Below are positions 32,152 to 41,906 of a DNA stretch of 64,000 nt, in pieces; the stretch's first letter is position 1; each line of letters starts with the position of its first letter. The notes under the pieces are model-generated. The model was not told where the DNA came from and did no database searches. It saw nothing but the letters and a program-made list of their open reading frames with translations. Location: positions 248,001-312,000 of the forward strand of contig JAIVFI010000042.1 in the NCBI GenBank assembly GCA_025558095.1, written 5' to 3'. The stretch comes from Hyaloraphidium curvatum (taxonomy: Eukaryota > Monoblepharomycota > Hyaloraphidiomycetes > Hyaloraphidiales > Hyaloraphidiaceae). A program made the translations under genes and the position numbers.

Positions 32152-33625
32152 GTGCTGCAGCCAGTCTCGGCGCGAAGAATGCAGCGAAGGGATACGGTGC
32201 TGCCGGCCATCGTGCCGCCCACCAGGGGCCTGCCGGTGCAGCTGCAAGCGGGCGAGAACTCGCCGTCGCCGGCGACTCCGATTTCGGCGGAGCCCTCTTG
32301 GGCCTCTGCGGACGCCTGCATCGAGCTTGTTGGAGTCCCTCCGGACTTTGCGGACCAAATTCGCGCTGCTGCCGCAGCGGACGACGTCCCGCTCGCCGCA
32401 CTCAAGGCTGCCGACGCAGCTTCTCTGCGGTGGCCCACGCTCGGCACGCTACCACTCTCCGCGTGCGACCCCTTCACGCTGGACTCTTTCTCTAAGCTAC
32501 TGCGGGCACACGCTCGTGCCGGAAAGGACCTCATCGTCGCGAGGGTGACCACGGTGTCGTCGGGCAAGCTCTTCCACGACATCTATGCGGCCCATGCGAT
32601 CAACAGGGTGCTCTTCCGAACGCAGCAGTCCGAAGGGCTGCTGCATCGCATGAAAGCGAGGAACCCGCTCAACAATCTGGAGATCGTGGGCGACGTCTGG
32701 TACTACTCAGTGAACGCCGATGAGGCGAGGACCACCCTTGCTGCGCTCAAAGGAAACGGCAGCTGTGGGTATGGTCTGGGCACGGACACCCGCAGGCCTA
32801 GGAGATTCTCGTTCTCGTCACTCTGGGATGCGGCGACTCAGCTCATCTCGCCCTCGTCGCGAGAAGGGCACAAACGTTCCCGATCGGTCGGCCCCCCCGG
32901 ATACCGCGCTGTCGGCCTAGGAGAGGACCCACCCGCTCTGGTCGAGACTACGATCCGCACTTTTCCGCCTGTGGTGACGGTCGAGGACTGCGACCGCAGC
33001 TCCCCCATCGACGCTGTCGAGCTTCGGCCGGAAGCATGGCCGGACCTGCCTCCACCTTATGTGCGCCCCGGGGCAGAGAGTGTCAAGCCGCCGGCGGTCG
33101 GGCAGTCCGTCATCTTCGGGTGAGCCATGTCTACTTGGCGCCGGCTCCACGCAGACTCATCTCCGTGTCAGGGCAAAATTCATCGGCACGGACGATGACT
33201 TTCTAATGAAGGCTGAAACGAGGGCCTACTTCAGGGCAAATGCGCTCGACCACTCGGAAGCTGTCCTCTTCGAGCTCAGTGGTGCAGCTGCTCCGGCTGA
33301 AGACAATGCCCTCCCCCACCCTGCGCTCCCTGGTTTTCGTTACACGCTCGACACTACCGACGGTGACGATGCGTTCGACGCGGAGAACGCAACACCCCTT
33401 CAACACTTGCGGCGGATGCTCTTCCAGCCCCTGCGTCCCTTCAACAGCGCGATCCTAGGGCTGATCTTCACGCCCGTGTGGAGGACCATTGTCCTCTCGT
33501 ACATCCTGGCCGCCATCTTGGTGATCAAGTTCGTCGGAACGGCGGCGGGGACGGTCGTCTACGTCGTGATCGCGGGGCTGGCGCTCATGTGCGCGGCGTG
33601 CTTCGTGTTCCTCTTCGGGGCCTGA
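32152..33625 (+). CDS. Conserved-looking fungal protein with two C-terminal transmembrane helices
   Basis: Two exons (32152-33119, 33172-33625; intron donor GTGAGC) give 473 residues. No enzyme motif was recognised. Residues about 95-200 look folded (IVARVTTVSSGKLFHDIY, ARNPLNNLEIVGDVWYYSV) and the NPLNN-VGDVWYY pattern is reminiscent of an uncharacterised fungal family. A Ser/Pro-rich linker follows. The last 50 residues form two hydrophobic helices (from about WRTIVLSYILAAILVIKF to the C-terminus) that should anchor the protein with both termini of its soluble part on the same side. The start at 32152 is the first ATG after the divergent gene; 32179 is an alternative. Confidence 0.72.
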
Positions 33626-33632
33626 ACACATT

Positions 33633-34262
33633 TCATTCGACCAGCTCCACCGTCCCGTGCTCTGCGTCCCAGCCGTACTGCCGCATGCTCACGGTCCACT
33701 GGTTCCACGCGTCCTGGTAGACGTCGACCCCTTCGCGCCTCAGAATCGCGGCCTGGAGATCCATGCTGGCTCGAGGGAACCGGATGGAGACTCGTCCTTT
33801 GTGGTTGATGACGCGATGCCAGGGCACCGGCCCGTTGTCGAGGTCGGCAGGGACGGCACGCGCGTTGGCTTCCCGATCGCGGCGACGGCGCCTCCTCCTT
33901 CCTTCCGTGGGTGCGGGTGACGCGCTCCTGCGATCCTGCGCCGTATCGCCGGTGCCCTCTGCAGGGGCGTCCGTGTCCCCGTCCTGCCGGGCCTCCCCAG
34001 ACGCGTTGCCTTCCTCGCGAGCTTCCGTCCTCGTCTCGGCGCGTTCCCTCGCGGCTCTTCGCTCCTGGCGCGCCTCCACTTCGCGATGCAGGTCCCAATC
34101 GATCTCATCGTCGGCGAGCCCGCGCAGGACGTGTCCGACGTGCCTCGAATGGTTCGGGAACCCTGCCACGCGCGCAATCTGGCCATAGCTCGCGACCGAA
34201 CCGCTAGGAATGGAGCGTATGCATCGCAGGACGTTCCGGCGGAACTTGGCCGCGTCGCTCAT
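33633..34262 (-). CDS. ATL1: Alkyltransferase-like protein (ATL) with a long charged insert
   Basis: The protein is 209 residues from the ATG at 34262 (an in-frame ATG at 34295 would add 11). The helix-turn-helix part SIPSGSVASYGQIARVAGFP and the active-site segment PVPWHRVINHKGRVS match Atl1. The cysteine of true O6-alkylguanine transferases (PCHR) is replaced by Trp (PWHR), so the protein cannot accept the alkyl group. ATL proteins flip out O6-alkylguanine and hand it to nucleotide excision repair. Between the HTH and PWHR lies an insert of about 85 residues, rich in Glu/Arg with a run of six Arg, that is absent from the about 108-residue Schizosaccharomyces pombe protein. The stop is 7 bp from the convergent gene's stop. 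Confidence 0.93.
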   Translation of the reverse strand: MSDAAKFRRNVLRCIRSIPSGSVASYGQIARVAGFPNHSRHVGHVLRGLADDEIDWDLHREVEARQERRAARERAETRTEAREEGNASGEARQDGDTDAPAEGTGDTAQDRRSASPAPTEGRRRRRRRDREANARAVPADLDNGPVPWHRVINHKGRVSIRFPRASMDLQAAILRREGVDVYQDAWNQWTVSMRQYGWDAEHGTVELVE

Positions 34263-34436
34263 CGCGGGAGACGGGGTGGGTGAAGGAGCAACCACAGTGG
34301 GCCAAAGGACGTCCGGTCATCACATCAGAGTGCACACAGCATTCTCGACAAGAACCGCTCTATCGCTACAGTTGAAATGACCAACAATCGGTCCTTTTCG
34401 TCGCCGAACCGGATGCTCGGGCTTCCCGCTGACGCC

Positions 34437-36151
34437 TCACCGCGCCCGCTTCTCCTCCGGTCCGAGCAGCTGCCGCCCCAGAATGACCCTCTGGATCTGG
34501 TTGGTCTGCAAAAGCAACGGCGTCAGACCGTGTCCCAAATCGCTAGACGGCCCGCAATCCAACCCACCCCCTCGACGACCTGCAGCAGCTTCGCGTCGCG
34601 CATGTACCTGTTGATCCCGCCGTCGTTGGAGATGCCGTGCGCGCCGTGGAGCTGCACCGCGTCCGTGGCGACGGCCATGGCGGTGTCGGTGGCGAAGAGC
34701 TTGGCGGCGGCGGCGGCCTTGGCCATCTCGGGGCCCTTGAGGTGGGCGTCGGCCATGCACGCGGCCTTGTAGGTGAGCAGGCGGGAGGCTTCGATCCTGG
34801 TGTGCTGTGGGTGATCGGTCAGTGAGGATCGCCATCGTCATCGAGGGCAAGCAGGGACGTACCATGTCGGCGACCATCCAGCGCAGGCCCTGGAAGTCGG
34901 CGAGGGCCTGGCCGAAGGCGCGGCGGCCCTTGATGAACTCGATCGACTTGTCGAGGGCGCCCTGGGCGAGACCGACGCCGCGGGCGGCGATCAGCGGCCT
35001 GTCGTAAAGGCCAGGAGTTTAGATCAATGGGGCACGAGAGAGACGGGTCGGACGAACCTCGAGTGGTTGAACGCCTCCATGACGGCCTTGAAGCCCTTGC
35101 CCTCCTCGCCCAGCATGTTCTCCTTGGGCACCCACACCGAGTCGAAGAAGAGCGGGCTGCTCGGCACGCCCCTGCCGCCCATCTTGTCCTCCTTCCTGCC
35201 CACCGTGAACCCGGGCGTGCCCCTGGGCACGACGAAGAAGTTGAGCGCGGCCCCGCTCTTTGGCGGCTCCTGCCCCTCGGCGACGACCTTGGCGGCCACA
35301 ACCACAAAGTCCGCCACGGCGGCGTTGGTGCACCAGATCTTTGCGCCGTCGATCACGTAGCCGTCGCGGCCGTCGCGGACCTGGCGCACGGCCTTGGTCT
35401 TGATGCCGCTGATGTCGCTGCCGCTCTGGGGCTCCGAGGTGGAGAAGGCGCCGCGGACGCGGCCCTCGGCGAGGCCGGGGAGGAGCTGCGCCTTTTGCTC
35501 GGCGGAGCCGGCGGCGAGGATGGCCGAGATGGGGAGCCACTGCACGAGGAGCAGGTATGCGGCTGGACGGAACGGTTAGGTCGACGATAAGACAGATAGA
35601 TGGCGGTGGAGATACTGACTGTTGTAGCAGATCCTGCCAAGCTCCTCGACGACGACGCAGGCGGAAAGGAGCGAGTCGGAGCCGCCGTCTGCCAATGGGA
35701 GCAATCAGATCTGGCCACCCGAGTCGACGGCACTCGAGCCCACATTCTTCAGGGAAGGGAAGGGTGAAGAGGCCGAGTTCCTTCAGGAGCTCGAACATGT
35801 CCTGCGGGCCCGGTGAGGAACGCCGACGTGGGATCGGCGACGCTGACGCACCTGCGGGTACTCGCCGGTGCGGTCGATCTCGTCCGCCCTGGGGGCGACC
35901 TTCTCCAGCGCGATGCGGCGGACGTAGTCCTTCAGGTTGACGAGGTCCGGCGAGAGGAGGAAGTTTGTCGGTGTCGTCTCGGCGTCGATTGTCGCCTCGA
36001 GCGAGTCCGTGGGCGCCGCGGACGCGAAGCGCGGGGCTGGCGATGCCGAGAACGGCCGCAGCGCGAGCACCGGCAGCCTGCGGGCTGCGGCGGCGCGGGC
36101 GGCGGCGCGGGACAGCGGGGCCGAGAGGAGCAGCGCCCTCGGGGCGGCCAT
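34437..36151 (-). CDS. Mitochondrial acyl-CoA dehydrogenase
   Basis: Seven exons (36151-35852, 35801-35744, 35688-35620, 35562-35058, 34998-34863, 34804-34568, 34505-34437) join in phase to 457 residues. An Arg/Ala/Ser-rich leader of about 45 residues is a mitochondrial targeting sequence. Family motifs include SEPQSGSDISGIKT (FAD and substrate binding), FVVPRGTPGFTVG, FNHSRPLIAARGVG, GRRAFGQALADFQ, DAVQLHGAHGISND and QVVEGTNQIQR with the EGT triplet. The catalytic glutamate should be in this last block (VVEGT). The enzyme would oxidise an acyl-CoA at C2-C3 and pass electrons to ETF. The chain-length class is not clear; it resembles short-chain and branched-chain types. Confidence 0.95.
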
Positions 36152-36411
36152 CGCGGGGGCGGGGGGCGGCGGGCGGCGGCGCGGTGCTCTGCAGACGAAT
36201 GCCGCAACTGTCTGCTGCGGCTTCGGAAGACTCCCTCGGCAGGCGAGATTGAAACCGATGATCGAGCGCGGAAGACGGGTCGATGCCGGGCCGATCTCCG
36301 CCTAGCGGTTCCCTAGTTGGCGTCCTCCACTACGAGAACCCGCTAGCCTCTCCGTGGCGCCGGCCCGCTCCGAGTTCCCCACTTCGACCTCCCACTCCTC
36401 TCTCCCGAACG

Positions 36412-36768
36412 ATGGGCGGCGACGCGCACGGCCACGGCCACGGCCCCTCGGTGCCCAGCTGTGCGTGCGCCGCCGCCTCCCCGCCGCCCCGCTCACCCGC
36501 CGCAGACGACGAGATCCGGCACTTCGCCTTTGTCGGCGCGCGCCCCGCAGTCGTCGACTCGACCGCCTACTACAAGGCTCTCGTCGACACGAACCTCGGC
36601 TCGCCCGCGACCTACCAGAAGGTCTCGGACAAGGCCTAGTGCGTGCCGCGCCGCGCCCTCCTATCCGCGTCTGACCCCATCCGCCCACCAACCCCCATCC
36701 GCCGCCGCATCCGCACCCGCAGCGCCGCCGCGAAGGCCCGGCTAGCAAAGGCCGAGGAGAAGGCGTGA
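36412..36768 (+). CDS. Small protein of 90 residues, His/Gly-rich N-terminus, Ala/Lys helix C-terminus
   Basis: I do not recognise a family. Exon 1 (36412-36638) alone would stop at an apparent TAG. A canonical intron (36639-36722, donor GTGCGT, acceptor CCCGCAG) removes that TAG and joins to exon 2 (36723-36768), giving ...SDKAYAAAKARLAKAEEKA. The N-terminus has HGHGHG and several Cys. The middle, DEIRHFAFVGARPAVVDS followed by TAYYKALVD, looks folded. The C-terminus is a probable helix. It is divergent from the acyl-CoA dehydrogenase gene (260 bp between starts). Confidence 0.66.
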
Positions 36769-36966
36769 TGTAGCCGCTGGACTGAAATCGGACGTGGCTG
36801 CCTCGCTTGTTGCCCCGGGAACTCGGATGCCGACGCTCGCCGGTCCTGGACTGCTGATGGACTGCATTCCTGCGGACATGGAGTGCTGGAACGGGGATTC
36901 TGGCTTCGGATGCCGTGCATCGCGGTGGATCGCCCTACACGGCCCTACGCGACGTGCTCCACGGCA

Positions 36967-37620
36967 CTACTCGTCCTTGAAATAGCTCATATCGAAGCCG
37001 TCCATGTCCCCGTACCTGCCGAGGCTGCGGAACCCCACGGTGATCTGCCCCACGTGGTACGTGGAATGGTTGACCATGTGGGCGACGATCTCGTTGGCGG
37101 GCTTGGTTGCCGTGCCGCCGGCCGAGTCGGTGTACTCCACGGGCTTGCCCGAGGCGAGCAGCCCGGCGAGGTTCCCGTTTGCAAAGGCGAGCACCTTGTC
37201 GGCCTGTCGGGGCGTTCAGTCCAGGCCAGGTGTCGACCCGCTGCCACCCGCCTCTTCGAGCAACATCGCCGCCGTCGCCGCCCGATCCGCAACGTACGTC
37301 TCCCACCCATTCTTCTTCCCCTTGACCTTCGAGTACGGATCCTCCATCCGCTCCCACATGTCGTGCAGAGCCGCGTGTCCCTCCTCGTGCCCGGCCAGTC
37401 TCCCGCCCCACAGCCGGAGCGTCGCCACGACATGGTTCAGCACGCCATGAATGGAGCGGAACACGAGCCCGCAGTCGGAAAAGTAATCGGTGTCCGACAC
37501 GGGCGCGAGCTTCTCGATGACGAGGCCGAGGAGCCAGCGCTGGTACCGCAGCAGGCGGAGGAGGTGAAGTGCTAGGGGGTCGCTGGCGGGCGCGGGGGTG
37601 GAGGGCGCGGGGGAGGACAT
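36967..37620 (-). CDS. DinB-fold protein (putative metal-dependent, four-helix bundle)
   Basis: Two exons (37620-37252, 37203-36967) give 201 residues. The DinB family has a four-helix bundle with three metal-binding His; here candidates are in HGVLNHVVATLRLW and HMVNHSTYHVGQI. The family includes bacterial thiol- and stress-related enzymes, but the role in fungi is unknown. Reading phase allows no GT-AG intron that keeps the second half. A GC-AG intron (37204-37251, GAG|GCGGGT to CGACAG|GCC, with a CTGAAC branch site) gives LLEEADKVLAFA, as in relatives. The window has two other such introns. The frame is open upstream of 37620, but that region is low complexity. Confidence 0.85.
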
Positions 37621-37885
37621 GGTCTGGGGAGCGGGGGTTGGTGTTCCGTCGGAATTGCATTCATCGGAGATAGAAGCAGGCCTCACGTCGCGGGAACGTT
37701 GGGGAACTACGGTTCTGTTTGGGCGCGGAGCGGAGCGATGTAACCTCCCGACTTCGCTCGTGATCGTCGGCCAACGCCGCCCGAAAAGGACGAAAAGACG
37801 AGCAAAAGACTCGTCGCAGAGAGCAAGAAACAAGAATCTGTTGGAAAGAGCAAGAAACATCGCAGCTCTACCGAAGATGTGCCAA

Positions 37886-38265
37886 TCATCGGTATCCGCT
37901 GATGAGACAGGAGCGGCAACGCCTCCACCCATGGTGCCGCCCTCTGTCGGCAACGTCGACCAACCTCTGCAGGCCGGCTAGACGACCGTTCCTGCTGTCG
38001 TCCTGCGTCGACCGTGACATCCCTTGCAGGCTGGCGTCCGTCGTGATCACCTCCTTTGGCCGTCCGCAACCGTCCTGAAACCCACTTATAAAGTTCCAGA
38101 TGGCAACGAGGACGTCGACAATCGCGTTTACAATAGCCATGACTTGTAGGGCGGGTCAGGGTTTGACGTCGCGCAGGCCACGGAACGGGAGGGCCCACAG
38201 AAGGAGGCGATGGCGGAAATGACGGCGTTGATGCCCCTGCCGATGGCTGAAAAGATGTTTCCCAT
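37886..38265 (-). CDS. Small hydrophobic protein, fungal MGxxxSAIGxGINAVISAIA family
   Basis: Exon 1 (38265-38199) and exon 2 (from 38142) encode MGNIFSAIGRGINAVISAIA followed by SFFMAIVNAIVDVLVAIWNFI. This amphipathic to hydrophobic start is typical of short, often multi-copy fungal proteins of unknown function. After this point the end is uncertain. The frame stays open to a TGA at 37886, with or without a 108-nt intron at 37978-38085 (donor GTGGGT), and the tail carries Gly/Arg and two Cys, as relatives often do. The exon 1/exon 2 splice (38143-38198, donor GTGGGC) is well supported. Confidence 0.6.
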
Positions 38266-38610
38266 CTTTGAGTTGGCACTTTGGCACGGAGCGTTGGTGG
38301 AAGCGGGCTATAGAGCGCGGGGTGTGCGGCTTCAGGGCGCTTCAACAGCTCGCTGCAAGGGCGGTTGCGGGGGCACTGGGCAACAAAACTGCCGTCAGAC
38401 GTGTAGCCGCGCTATTCGTTTACATGGCTTACAGTCCGGAGGCGAACTGGAGCGCGGGCGAAGGACTGTTGCGTCGCAATTGCGAACAATGCGATGCGGT
38501 AACCGCTCGCGAAAGCCCCAATACCACCTTTGTGCGTTCATCACAAAACTCCCCCCGCGTTCACACAATCAGAGCTCACATTCTCACTGCATTCATCACC
38601 AAATCAGCGC
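38266..38610. other. Intergenic region between two minus-strand genes
   Basis: This 345-bp gap should hold the 3' UTR of the AlkB-like gene and the promoter of the small hydrophobic-protein gene. It is visibly more AT-rich than its surroundings. No reading frame with family features, RNA gene or repeat was recognised. Confidence 0.5.
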
Positions 38611-39688
38611 TTACTTGCCCATCTTGTCAAAGAAACGCAGCCGCTTCCGCCTGAGCTCTTCCGCGTCGACCTCGCGGTGCTCCCCAACCCGCTGCCCGCC
38701 CTCGACGCTCTCCCTCGCCCTCCGGTTGCCCGATCCGACCTCCCTGATCGACTCGTAGATCGTGGCCTCGTGGCTGGTGAACCTCAGATCCTTCTTGCGC
38801 GGCACGACGTCCTTCAGCACCCTCGTGGCCCGCTCGAGATCGATCTCCTCCTTTTTGACGGGATACTTGAGCTGAGCTTCCAGCCTAGCCCACAGCCCGG
38901 CCTCGCGAAGCAGCATGTTGCTCCAGGTCTTGTGCGATCGGAAGACGATGGAGATCCGGCTCTGGTACTGGCTGGATGGCGGAGCGACCGCGAGGGGGCG
39001 GATGCCGTGCAGCCAGTCGACGCGTGAAGGGCCGGACATAATAGATCTACGGAGCAGCGAATTGAGATGAGTCGAGTGCCTGTGTTTCGAGGGTCATGCG
39101 CTTACCGGGACTTCGATCGCGTAGGCGTTGCGGCACTTGTCGGCGTGCTTGCCGCTCTCGGGGGCCTTTTCGACCCGAAAGCCAGCATCCTCCTCTTCCT
39201 TCGACAGTCTCCTCGGTCTCCCTTCCCACTTCGAGCCGGCGAGGACGAAGGAAGCGGTGCTGCCCAGCCCAAGGCTCACTGTCGTGACGAACTCGCCCCA
39301 TCTGTACCGCGAGTCCCAGTGGGCCTGGGAGAGGAACACGCGCGTCAACGAATATCTAGCGGCTTTAGTGTAAAGGGCTCACATGGAATCCCCCGTTGGG
39401 CGGCTCGTACTCCATGGCCTGAAACGAATCGGCGAGAACCAGCTCGGGACACATGCCGCTGTCTTTGACGAGATTCCAGACCCGGAACCCGTCGTCGAAC
39501 GCGTCGGGACCGCTGATCAATGACTTCCCGGATCCGCCGGTGCGTTCCGTTCCCTCTTTGTCGCGCTTCCACGTTCCGCGTTCGAGTTGGGGTCGGGAGG
39601 CGTCGTAGAGTCGGCGCTCGCCGGCGGGCGTTAGAACGTCGTAGGCGATGAGGAGGCCCGGCACCGAGGTGCTTCGAAGAATGCGCAT
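38611..39688 (-). CDS. AlkB-like 2-oxoglutarate/Fe(II) dioxygenase (gene model does not close in frame)
   Basis: Exon 1 (39688-39383) and exon 2 (39324-39106) join to QAMEYEPPNGGFHAHWDSRY, which has the AlkB pattern with the HxD iron ligands (H-W-D), then VTTVSLGLGS. The C-terminal block lies in another exon ending at 38611: SGPSRVDWLHGIRPL has the distal His and QSRISIVFR the RxxxxxR segment that binds 2-oxoglutarate. The donor GTAAGC at 39105 is in phase 0, but the only usable acceptor (GTAG, exon from 39046) needs phase 2, so the join is off by one base. A non-canonical splice, an assembly error or a recent frameshift would explain it. AlkB family members demethylate nucleic acids or proteins; the target is unknown. 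Confidence 0.72.
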
Positions 39689-39797
39689 GACTGCCAGGGA
39701 AATGGAGCCGACGCTCGCGTGATGACGGGTTCCGCGTGTGGTCCGGAGCGATGACGTTTGCGCCGCGGCGGCCTGGAAATCGACCACACCCGGTTCA

Positions 39798-40871
39798 ATG
39801 CCCACCATCTCGCGCGTTTTGACGCGCCTGACGCGTCTCGCGGTCCAATCTTTGCCGAGGGGCGTGCGCTGGCGGCACGTCCTCGCCTCGCCGGATATTG
39901 TTGGCTTCGCGGAGCACCTGAAGGAATGCCGGAACGTCGTGGTTCTCGCCGGCGCCGGATTGTCGACGGCTGCGGGCCTTCCGGACTTCCGCACCCCCGG
40001 TACCGGCTTGTACGCGGCGCTGGAGAAGTTCAAGCTTCCGTACCCGGAGAGCATCTTCGACCTGGACCACTTCAGAAACGATCCGAGGGCATTTCTTGCC
40101 GTCGGGCGCGACCTTATGCCCCGGCCAGCCCTGTTCCAGCCGACTCTGGGCCACTACTTCGTACGACAACTCTCGGACCAGGGCCGTCTCTTGCGGTTGT
40201 TTAGCCAAAACGTCGACGGTCTCGAGTATCTGGCCGGCATACCTGACGAGAGGGTCGTCACTGCCCATGGCTCCTTCCGGGGGGGGCACTGCGCGGGGTC
40301 GGACAACACTCGTCCGTGCGGACACCGCATCTCGGCCGGGGAAACACGGAGGATCATGCTCTCGGGCAAGATCGAGGACTGCGTTTGCCCACGATGCCAA
40401 ATCGGGTACATGAAGCCCGACATCGTGTTCTTCTCCGAGTCCATGCCCGAGGATTTCTGGTACCGCGCCGAGGCCGATCTCCCCAAGGCGGACGCCCTCA
40501 TCGTTATGGGCACGTCGCTCCAGGTGTTTCCTTTTGCCGGACTCGTAGACGACGTGCCGCGCATGGTCCCGCGGCTGCTGATCAACAAGACTCTGGACGG
40601 CCCGTTCCGGGATCTGCCCGAGATCCGCGACGCCTTTGGTCGGGACGCAGTGTACCAGGGGTCTTGCGACGACGGCGTGAAGGAGCTCGCGCGCCTGTGT
40701 GGGTTCGGGGAGACGGAACTTGTCGAACTTGCCGATCGCGAGCGCGCGATGGTCAAGGAGTTTGGCGAATCCCTCGCGGCCACGCAGGACGGCGAGGCGG
40801 CATTCTGGAATGGACTGCCGTGGTTGGAGGGGAAGGATCGGCCTCCCGGTCTTCCAAAACCTCGCCCATGA
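39798..40871 (+). CDS. Sirtuin, NAD-dependent protein deacylase (class I)
   Basis: Intronless, 357 residues from the ATG at 39798. NAD-binding blocks are GAGLSTAAGLPDFR (residues 52-65) and QNVD (137-140); the catalytic base is H157 in AHGSF; MGTSLQVFPFAGL is near residue 245. It matches the SIRT2/SIRT3/Hst2 branch. The first 30 residues (ISRVLTRLTRLAVQSLP) are basic, amphipathic and free of acidic residues, which suggests import into mitochondria as for SIRT3. The zinc site has unusual spacing: Cys165 and Cys174 are eight residues apart instead of two to four, and the second pair is Cys197/Cys200. The frame is open from 39738, but that part overlaps the promoter shared with the AlkB-like gene (109 bp between starts). 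Confidence 0.94.
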   Translation: MPTISRVLTRLTRLAVQSLPRGVRWRHVLASPDIVGFAEHLKECRNVVVLAGAGLSTAAGLPDFRTPGTGLYAALEKFKLPYPESIFDLDHFRNDPRAFLAVGRDLMPRPALFQPTLGHYFVRQLSDQGRLLRLFSQNVDGLEYLAGIPDERVVTAHGSFRGGHCAGSDNTRPCGHRISAGETRRIMLSGKIEDCVCPRCQIGYMKPDIVFFSESMPEDFWYRAEADLPKADALIVMGTSLQVFPFAGLVDDVPRMVPRLLINKTLDGPFRDLPEIRDAFGRDAVYQGSCDDGVKELARLCGFGETELVELADRERAMVKEFGESLAATQDGEAAFWNGLPWLEGKDRPPGLPKPRP

Positions 40872-40894
40872 TTGCAAGACGGACATGCTTTCGG

Positions 40895-41841
40895 CTACGG
40901 GTTCACATCTTGGGCCACCCACGATCCACCGTCTCCTCGCGAGAACTTGATCCGGGTCTGCGGCCTGCCGGAGAGGCGCAGGTAGTCCACGTTTACCACC
41001 TCCATGACCAGGAGCGTGAACCGCGTCAGCCCGAGGTCGTGCGCCTCCTTCAGCCTCGCGTCGCCCTCTGAGGCCGCCACCATGTCGTCCAGCTCCCAGA
41101 TCATCCTGTCTTCGGGGCTGCGCTCGAGGGGCTTCCCGGGATGCGGCCAGGAGAAGCTGGCGCGACCGCCCGGCGCGATGCGGCCCCAGAGCGCGAGCCG
41201 CTGCTGCTCCCAGAACTGCTGCTGTTCGGCGGGAGAGGGCGTCGGGGCGTCCGCGGTCGTGGGAGGGAAGGGGATGGGCGGCAGCGGGGTGGAGGCGTAC
41301 AGCGGGTGGGAGGGCGGGAAGACGAGGAAGATTCGGCCCGAAAGGCGGTACTGTTCCCGCGGGACCGACAGCCACCAGCAGACCTCTGCCCTTCCGTTGC
41401 CGTCAATCAGCTCCTGGACCTGAAAGCGCTGCAGGATCAGCACTATCGCTCCCAAACCGCGTCCGAATCACTGACAGACCTTCTCCGAGCGACAATCAGT
41501 GCAGAAAGTCAGCATGTCCGAGGTCGGCGACCCCCGGTTCGGTGCCTCCCGCGACGGGATTGGCAGACTCGGATCGTTGCTCGGATCGGGGCTTGTGTCC
41601 GCGGCAGCCGGGGCCGGGACAGCCGAGGTAGGAGCAATAGGGCCTAGGAAGCCGCGAAAGACGACCGTCCGGACCGACGGAGTCGGCGTGGCGAGCTGGA
41701 CATAGACCGCGCTGCCGTCTTTGCCGCGACTGATCTTGAGCGCGTACTGCGACGTGGGCACGCGTCAGAAGCAGCGATGCGCAACGTGCAATGATCCGAG
41801 ACCTCGATCATGGCCTTCCAGGACCGCGACGAGGCCGCCAT
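40895..41841 (-). CDS. FMN-binding split-barrel protein, PPOX family (Alr4036-like)
   Basis: Three exons (41841-41803, 41746-41480, 41419-40895) give 276 residues. Family blocks are YVQLAT, VRTVVFRGF, FCTDCRSEK joined by splicing to VQELIDGNGRAEVCWWL, and EQYRLSGRIFLV. The C-terminus DYLRLSGRPQTRIKF is also typical. The Alr4036 branch of pyridoxamine-5'-phosphate oxidase-like flavoproteins has no confirmed activity; it should bind FMN and may act on B6 vitamers or other small molecules. A Pro/Ala/Ser-rich insert of about 25 residues follows VVFRGF. The start is 65 bp from that of PEX16 on the other strand, so the two share one short promoter. Confidence 0.88.
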
Positions 41842-41906
41842 CGCGTCTTGCGGACTGATTGGTGGTGCTGGGAAACGGGAGATCGGCACCCGCAACCGCC
41901 AACACA

